NCBI RefSeq assembly: GCF_037975245.1
Contig: NC_092562.1
Span: 14,960,521-15,024,520 of the forward strand
Origin: Apostichopus japonicus
Taxonomy: Eukaryota; Echinodermata; Holothuroidea; Aspidochirotida; Stichopodidae
Direction of reading: 5' to 3'
Length of the DNA: 64,000 bases
The translations under genes were made by a program, and so were the position numbers. Positions 57,333-64,000 of this stretch are shown here, piece by piece (position 1 is the first letter of the stretch; each line of letters opens with the position of its first letter). Below the pieces are notes generated by a model. That model searched no databases and was not told where the DNA came from. It saw nothing but the letters and a program-made list of their open reading frames with translations.

Positions 57333-58387
57333 CTGCTAGGAGTGATAAAATGACTGTAACGTTTAAAAAACGCTTCCAGAATTGAGACACATCTCAAGTT
57401 TGCAGCATAATCATAGTACGTTCTTTGGTGTTCCCATAGCGACAGAGTTAGCCTATATTTCCCTGATTCTCTGTAACCATCAATCAGTTGATGCAATCTT
57501 TTCTCCTTGTCTGAGATCTTTGTCATCCCTTTAAGAGAGAACCCAATCTAGCTGAAATATAGGTACAAGTTTTTATTCACAACACCTCAGAGACGGATTT
57601 AAAACCCATTTTGACAAAGTTCAAGAGCCCTCGTCCTCGTCGTAAAGATCTTTTTGGGTCGTTTGAAAGAAAGATGTCCGCTACGTCCTTTGGGTTTGTC
57701 ATCGTCGTAGTCCGATGGATAGTTTTGGTAGAAAGTAAACAAGGGAGAAGTAAGATAAGGTATTTTACAGGAGTAAAAACCCAGGAGAGGGCTTCAAGGA
57801 TAGGTCAAGGTCCTCTTGTCAAAATTTGACAAGGAATCCAGAGAAACAAAAACAGGCTTTTACAGCCTCCAGGAGCAATACACTTTGGATAACGGGAGCC
57901 TTGTCGTTGATTAAATTGAGTTAGTGTTGATGATTTGCATTTAAACCGCCATCAATTTGCCCGTCTGTGCAATCTACCTCGTCTAATGAATATACTCTTC
58001 CACTACACAGAAAATTATCTAAGTGGTCAGTGACCGACTGTGGATGCAATGTGCTAGACGCCGCGGCTCTTGTCAGAGTGAAATAAAAACTGTATCACGT
58101 CTAAGCCCTGATTAATTGCAAACCTTCACAATTTCCCATTCCAATGTAATCAAAAAAAAAAAAAAAGTTTTTTTTTTTTTCCTCCTTGTACTTATGAGTT
58201 TTGGATCAAGTGTACTAGGCATTATTTTCCTCACCGTTAGTTCCAACATATATAGCACACCTTGGTGGCTTTGTATTCCGCCGAACGAGTACCGTTGCTG
58301 TTTTTATCGCCCGTTAGCTGCAAGGATCGTCTAAGTGTCGTTTTGATTTGTGCGCCTGGGTGCCTTTGGCTATGCCAACGTGCTCCC
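57333..58387. other. No firm gene; CpG-richer patch
   Basis: Alternative minus frame at 57314-57526 (MTKISDKEKRLHQLIDGYRE) has an ATG but no splice signals. CpG density rises from about 58050, ahead of the candidate first exon at 58388. Confidence 0.35.
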
Positions 58388-58426
58388 ATGAGCCACGGCG
58401 ATGATAAGCTCTCGGTAATTGAGAAG
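58388..58426 (+). CDS. Candidate first coding exon (13 codons)
   Basis: ATG in good context (GCTCCCATGAGC) starts MSHGDDKLSVIEK and is followed by AAG/GTAATG, a good donor, at phase 0. The surrounding 58050-58560 is CpG-richer than the rest of the window, as expected near a promoter. Without splicing, the frame would continue only 14 more codons. Very short, so tentative. Confidence 0.25.
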
Positions 58427-59384
58427 GTAATGAACTTTGCAGAATCGGGCAGACAGGTAGTAGCACATTAGGTTACGTCAGAGCAACATCTTCTGCCTTG
58501 GATATATCAGCGGCTGGGAGATGCAATGTTACGATAACAGCAGTGATTACCACACGGATCAAACAGGCGTAAGACAAGCGGGGAACAGGATCATCGACTC
58601 CAGGAGCAGAAGAGACAGACGGAAAGAGAGAGAGACCACCGCAGTCGTCCTACTTATCGACAAGACTCGCATCCAATAAAATGAAATCTTGAAGCAATCA
58701 GATTTGAGTATTATAGTACTACAGCGGGTGGTAATCAAAGTCCTATTCTGCATAAAACATAACTGAGCTCTCGGCCGTTCATGCACCGAGCTACCTCCTC
58801 AAGGCAGCTTGGTGGTTGAGTTTGAGTGATAAGTAAAAGTGTACAGTACAACCTTATAGTGTACTCGCTACCATATCCAGTTCAGGTATTAGCTGTTTAA
58901 TGTTTATAAACTATAGTAAAAGTATTATATAAAATACAGAAGTATTTAAATATATCAGTAGGGCTTCTTGCCTTTAAGAGGTGCAACCAACGAGTAGCTA
59001 TTATTGTCTAATCTCTTGATTACTACAACGATCAAACATCTTAAATATCATTAATAAGGCTGGGCAGTGCCAGATTAACTTATTCTGAGCCTCGCAAATG
59101 CATCATATTGTTGTCCCCTACCAACTTATTCAAGTTTTTCAGGCACAGCCTGCAGATAGAGAGTCATGGTATGGTATGTTTTTGCCTGCAAGTGTTCACA
59201 GAGACCCTTGACTTTGGGGCCCCTTGATCTTGCATGGGCTAGAAGTATCCGTTATTTGATTTCAGTCATATTAAAACTTAAGATTACTGTTTGGATATTT
59301 CATAATATCTGATACTGTAGCCTTAATTAATTGTAAAATTATGGACTATCCCCCTCTATTTCTTTCTCTTGTCACGTAACCCCC
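58427..59384. other. No firm gene
   Basis: 58575-58683 (plus) is open and charged (EQDHRLQEQKRQTERERDHR) to TGA, but with no clear acceptor. The remainder is AT-rich. Confidence 0.3.
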
Positions 59385-59514
59385 CTCTCTCATGCAATCC
59401 CCCTCTCTCCATGTACCCCCCTCTCGTCATGTAACCCCCTCTCGCCATGTAACCCCCTCTCTCCATGTACCCCCCTCTTGTCAGGCAACCCCCTCTCGTC
59501 ATGTAACCCCCTCT
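59385..59514. repeat. 18-base C-rich minisatellite, about 7 copies
   Basis: Unit CATGTAACCCCCTCTCGC with variants. Reads PSRHVTPSRHV on the plus strand only because 18 is a multiple of 3. Confidence 0.93.
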
Positions 59515-59535
59515 AGAAGTCTAACTCCAGTACAG

Positions 59536-59634
59536 AGGTGTACTTCATCTATGGGTTCACTCGAAAACTATGTCTCACCGACAATTTTCCTCGTCAATCT
59601 TTCACCTCGATGCTTGCATCTGTTAAGTTTAGAT
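59536..59634 (+). CDS. Exon candidate, unknown protein
   Basis: The C-rich array and CTCCAGTACAG form an acceptor before 59536, and GTAAGT follows base 59634. 99 bases, 33 codons, phase 0/0, reading RCTSSMGSLENYVSPTIFLV then NLSPRCLHLLSLD. The array next door doing the work of the pyrimidine tract is unusual and could also make this a chance acceptor. Family unknown. Confidence 0.35.
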
Positions 59635-61996
59635 GTAAGTGTACGTCTATGACTAAACCCTTTTCGCAGACTGCTTCCTCCATCATTCATTGAAACATTC
59701 TCTTTAGAGAAAGCCAGATCAACTCATCAAGTTACTAAAAGACATGTGTATAAACATACCAAGCCCGCACCATCGCATTTTATGCGACAGAGGGGATCTT
59801 CATCTCTCCAGATACTCTAAATCTTCCCAGCCCGTCATTTTTAACGTCCCATTTTTTTCCCTCTTGAATGGAGTCAGATGATATATGTGCGTCAATTAAG
59901 ATTCCCTGTCACTTATCTAATTAAGCTGAGTGACGCTAATTCGACAACTTTTCATATTTCATTTTTGAAACTTTAAACGAAGCCGTTCAAATCTTGGCAA
60001 GGTGAAGATTAGTCTTTTGTGTTTAGACAGTGTTTGGCTTCATAAAACAACACTATTTGTATGTTAATTTAATTACTGCCTCAGTTAATCACAGATATAT
60101 CAATAGTACATAGTTGTCAGGTTTTTTTTTCTTCTTTAATTCCATCGCTAATGAATAAGGTTTGAACAAATAGCATAGCAATTTGTACAATACAGCTATT
60201 TGTCACTCTTGCAATATGGTTTAACATTATAAGGTAACATTATGCAGGAGCATACAGAATGTACTTGTTTATACTGGGGAAGTGGGAGGTGGAGGAAGGG
60301 GGGGTGGGGGGAAGAGGGTCTATGGGTTGAATTACAGTGAACAAACAGGTGCAAGGACCCAACCAGAAGGGGCTTGACGTTGTAAGGGAGCTTTGCTCAA
60401 ACACCAGACAATATACCAATGAGGACTTCCCATCATAAAGGAACCAATGTTTAGTTCTCTTCTCCCTTCCTCATCTTTTTTGCTATAAAATGTTTTCTAT
60501 TTCTCTGATTATGTACATATTGAAGTCTTATAAATTACTCCTTATTTAATTAAGTTTTAACTTAACTTTTAACTCATTGGTAGGACATTTCAGTGCCTAT
60601 ACTAGCTGTGACCCTCAGAAAAATTTAAAAATAATTTAGACAGCAAAGAAATGGTTAAAACATGAACACCACTTCTAGCTGCTTATAGTTTGTCGAACAC
60701 AAGACTATAAATCCTTAGATAACTGGTTTGAATCCTGTTATAGCCCTAGAAACAAAATTCCGTAATCACTGTTTTCAAGTACGTTTCCCCAATCGCCTTT
60801 CCCTTGTTCATATCTGAGAGTAATATCAGGGGTTACTCTCAGATAGTGTTACCAGTTTCAGCATACATGCTTAAATTGGAGAGACATTTCCTAACGATGA
60901 CCTTTAGAACGAAGAGACCTGATAAATATATCCATACTCGAATGCAATAAAAACAGGAAGCTTTGTATCTCGACTAGCAGAATATTATATAAATTCCAAG
61001 TTGACAGAAGGTGATGGGATATATTCTCTTGGATCAAGTACTAGCAATAAAATCCTATCTAACGCCTTCTAGTAATTAGTTTTAGGCTAATATCTTCTTT
61101 GAGAATGAACCGTTTTTCAAGCTATCATCAATCCCGGCCGAGAAAAATGGATGCCGCATCCATAAAATTTCATCACCGTAAATACTTTCGTGCTCATGTA
61201 TCCAATAAAACAGCTAATCACTGCTGGCCAACCTGCGGCGAGACACCACCAAACTAGCAAATGTTTGGAAGTAAAAAAATAGCAAATAGATGTGACGTTT
61301 TAGAGAAACTCAGTGCAAATCTTTGCTAATGTTCTTGTCGCTGGTAATGAATTTCTTTTTTTCTTTTTTTATTCTTCTTCTTCGTCTTGTTTCTCTTTTT
61401 GTGCTTTTACATGTTTGTCTGGGCATAAAGTGACACAATTTGTTTGGGTAAAGATAAATTAAGCCTTCAGGATCCCTCTGCAAATTAACATTCATTCATT
61501 AAAGTTACACGAAATAGATTCCATTGCAGATTGGCTACACCGTGCCACAGTTTAATAGGGAAGTTGCTACGTAGCCTTGATATCGTTATTCAAAGAAATT
61601 TAGAAAACGGCAGTGGTTTAATATCCGTGGGAGGTCGTAAACAGTAACGCTAAAATGCAACCAAAAGTGACAAAGTTGGTATTCAGAATAATGGTAACAG
61701 AGTCGCATCTAAAACTGTCAACTCAGATCTCCGTAGATATCTTTATTTGGAGCTTTTTAGGTTGACAGAATGTAGAGAATTATCTCCATGATCAGGATGT
61801 ACGTTGTTAAATTGTGACACTCCTACCGAACATGAGTCAAACATTGTTGTCAAATGTTTATTATTATAATCTTTGAGTGTATAGAAAGATATCTACAATT
61901 CTTCAGTCTTTTACTCCTTTTTTTTTAAATAAATAAATGCATGAGGGGAACTTTCTAGAAAATAGCCAACAAAGTGAATGGTGGACCCTGGGTTAT
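59635..61996. other. No gene supported
   Basis: AT-rich, with scattered more complex patches (61100-61280 and 61500-61700) lacking frames. G-rich stretch at 60279-60320. Confidence 0.45.
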
Positions 61997-62268
61997 GATA
62001 ATAATAATAATAATAATCAGCGGTGATTTTTACGAGCGACCACAGATGTGGGAGAAATCTGCAAGGGCAAGGGCTTACACGTCGGGTAGCGTCCAATTGA
62101 ACATTTCAACTAAAACTTGGAATCTTTTCAATTTAGAAAGTCATTCTGGATGGGAAAACTGTAGATTGCTCTTGGATAAAAAACCTACCTTTTCGAACCC
62201 GGAACCTCCCGATTGCTAAGCCTCATTGCTTCAAATTGCCACGCCTTTTATCCACTCGGCCACAGCAC
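61997..62268 (-). mobile_element. tRNA-derived SINE, family 2, copy 2
   Basis: Minus strand: GTGCTGTGGCCGAGTGGATA (A-box), then AATCGGGAGGTTCCGGGTTC (B-box region), body, and an (ATT)n tail at 61997-62018. The better-preserved copy; the head resembles tRNA-Ser or tRNA-Leu. Confidence 0.87.
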
Positions 62269-63135
62269 CGGTTATAGAAGATGTTTCGGGTAGTTCATAC
62301 AGAAGTCTCATAGCTGACTACAATACTCAGGGTATTAGGATTAATAGACATATGTTACAGATGAATACATCTCATTTAGTACTAATCTCACTTAATCCAT
62401 CAAAGGTACATGATAATGACTTGTTTCTCACCAAATCTCCTAAGGTGTATTGTTTTCATCATTAGTGGGTTTTTTTTTTGGGGGGGTAGGGGGAGAGGGT
62501 TGCATATAAATTGAACAACCTCCCTGCCGGCCCCCTTCCAACACCTCCCTCCCCCACCCTTGTGAAATGAGGTGGAGGCTTCAACCTAGTAATTTCCAAT
62601 GACTTTTGAAATCACAATAACAATTTAGTTACATAAACCTCAGATTAATCGATCATGTAGGGTTGGAATAAAGAGAAAATATTGAACAATGGATTAATAT
62701 AACAGGCAAAGCAGGGTTGGGGGGCCAGGGAAAATGGAGGTAGGGATAGAGGGGTGTTTGATACAGACACAGCCATTATTTATATAAATACTAAACATGC
62801 CCAAAAGCTAACAATCTTTGACTTGTAAAAGGCATGGTTCATATTTGGACAATCCGGACATTTGAAGATAACCCAGGTTTTACTGTATTTAAAGAACATT
62901 AGTGAAGCTAGTACAGGCCTCCCACAGCTGTTTGATCAGAACTGATCGTGGCCCCACACAACCTTTACTGACACGGCCTAGTTTCTATATAGTCAAGACC
63001 CGTACCCTTAATACAACACACTCCACATATATACTAGTGCACAACTGGTGTGTGAAATCACACATGAGTGTCTTCTGTTAAGGTCACATGGTAAATTTCA
63101 TTTATTTTCTCTATCACAACATAAGTATGACAATA
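62269..63135. other. No gene supported
   Basis: G-rich (62470-62500) and C-rich (62519-62562) runs; otherwise AT-rich. Confidence 0.45.
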
Positions 63136-63366
63136 TTACTTCCCTGGTGGTAGGTTACATTTGTTGACACTTTGCGGGGGTTGTAGTCGTGAGTGGCCCC
63201 ACATGCACCGCCAACTGTCAGTCAGGAAAATGTTGAGTTTCTCTGAAAGAAGTTGAGATACGGTTTCAAAGAGGCAAAGTCTTGATCTTGAGCCCTCACA
63301 CTCTATCTGATCCACGATATTCCTTATTATGAGTCGAATCAGGTAGGGTTCAATCAAGTAGTTCAT
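63136..63366 (-). CDS. Open frame, possible first exon
   Basis: A true ATG at 63364-63366 opens 76 codons: MNYLIEPYLIRLIIRNIVDQ, IECEGSRSRLCLFETVSQLL, SEKLNIFLTDSWRCMWGHSR and a tail. Composition is mixed and helix-prone in the first half. CTCAACTTCTTTCAG inside it could be an acceptor for a shorter exon (from about 63244 down). Not recognised. Confidence 0.3.
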   Translation of the reverse strand: MNYLIEPYLIRLIIRNIVDQIECEGSRSRLCLFETVSQLLSEKLNIFLTDSWRCMWGHSRLQPPQSVNKCNLPPGK

Positions 63367-63465
63367 TTTGTAATTACGTGACTAAAAAATATGTTGTACT
63401 TCTTTTCTCTTTTTCTCTTTTCACTTGTCTCTTTTCTCTGTTTTTTCATTACATTTAATCTAGCA

Positions 63466-63719
63466 TTTTTTTTTTGTAATGTGAATAGGGGATTATGGCC
63501 AAAATGATTACATGATCTGTCCATTGCTTTTTTTTTTTTGTAATGTGAATAGGGGACTATTACCAAAATGATTACATGATCTGTCCATTGCTTTTTTTTT
63601 TTGTAATGTGAATAGGGGACTATTACCAAAATGATTACATGATCTGTCCATTGCTTTTTTTTTTTGTAATGTGAATAGGGGAGTTGCCAAAATGATTACA
63701 TGATGTTTTGTCCATTGCT
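63466..63719. repeat. 64-base tandem repeat with poly-T, 4 copies
   Basis: Each unit has T10-T13 then GTAATGTGAATAGGGG and AAAATGATTACATGATCTGT. Unit starts fall at about 63474, 63538, 63602 and 63665. The VPYSHYKKKK frames on the minus strand are artefacts. Confidence 0.96.
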
Positions 63720-63926
63720 TAAAACAGTAATGCCTTGATGATGCAGTAATGTTGTCATTTTGAATTTTTCCAAGAATATACTAATTCAAAAAATTAAACA
63801 AAAACAATGAAAGGAGTTGTTAGTTAGCTATGATGACATACTTTTTTTTGCATAATTTCCATTTATAATAGAAAATAATAAGGGTGAATGTTAATGTTCC
63901 AGGTATCTTATTAAGGAATAATCCAG

Positions 63927-64000
63927 AGAGGAAGGTGGTCGGGTCCAAGAAGAGTTGTTTCAGGATGGCAAGTATGCAGAGATGGGTGTAGGATTATTAA
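63927..64000 (+). CDS. Exon cut by the window end, unknown protein
   Basis: After TTAAGGAATAATCCAG (acceptor ending 63926), the sequence is open to the last base of the window. With one base completing a split codon, it reads EEGGRVQEELFQDGKYAEMG then VGLL. Most codons start with G or A and third positions are mixed, which is strong coding character in an AT-rich genome. The other two frames are poorer. The ELFQDGKYAEMG segment looks like a helical repeat unit, but that is only an impression. The gene continues to the right. Confidence 0.45.

Noticed and set aside
57166-57390. Signal-peptide-bearing first exon
   Set aside because: The apparent start is GTG directly after an in-frame TGA, not ATG; kept only as an internal exon candidate.
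61997-62268. A tRNA-Ser or tRNA-Leu gene
   Set aside because: The tRNA-like part is fused to an unrelated body with an ATT tail and has a diverged copy at 44480.
63466-63719. CRISPR-like array
   Set aside because: Units are contiguous with no unique spacers and contain poly-T; this is a simple tandem repeat in a eukaryotic genome.

Overview
The window looks like a piece of a large, AT-rich metazoan nuclear genome. It has long microsatellites, many mononucleotide runs, several minisatellite and satellite arrays, tRNA-derived SINEs, non-autonomous DNA transposons with clear target-site duplications, and very sparse short coding pieces flanked by spliceosomal signals. There are no operons, no rRNA, no free-standing tRNA gene and no CRISPR array. 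The repeat content suggests a marine invertebrate, possibly an echinoderm such as a sea cucumber. That placement is an impression from repeat style, not from a diagnostic gene.

Layout. 0-0.6 kb: overlapping protein-like open frames on both strands. 1-8 kb: microsatellites, two SINE copies and one clear 45-base mini-exon (4434-4478, +). 8-12.6 kb: a 21-base tandem array, a cluster of hammerhead-ribozyme-like motifs (10.9-11.6 kb) and an 84-base minisatellite whose minus strand is one open frame. 14-19 kb: a TIR element, a TTAA-type MITE and a near-perfect 65-base inverted repeat carrying hammerhead-like cores. 21.9-22.3 kb: a long TA microsatellite. 23-29 kb: candidate last exons on the minus strand (23337-23522 and the best one, 28404-28562), a SINE, and a 35-base minisatellite. 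31.2-32.5 kb: a satellite of about 135 bases. 34.8-35.1 kb: degenerate TTCAT sequence. 37-44 kb: short tandem arrays, two hAT-like MITEs with exact 8-base duplications, a SINE and more exon candidates. 46-47 kb: a cluster of TGACTCA words. 51.4 kb: a long foldback. 54 kb: a highly homogeneous G-rich 18-base array. 54.6-59.7 kb: exon candidates and a second TTAA MITE. 62-64 kb: a second SINE family, a poly-T-containing 64-base array, and a coding-looking exon that runs off the right edge.

The best-supported host-gene pieces are the minus-strand terminal exon at 28404-28562, the plus-strand mini-exon at 4434-4478 and the edge exon starting at 63927. None could be assigned to a named protein family. 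The remaining exon calls are hypotheses based on open frame, base composition and splice sites. I could not link exons into genes, so no pathway or gene cooperation is claimed. Most long open frames here are by-products of tandem repeats (the YIYI, GGWG and PHPPQ types) and were left out.
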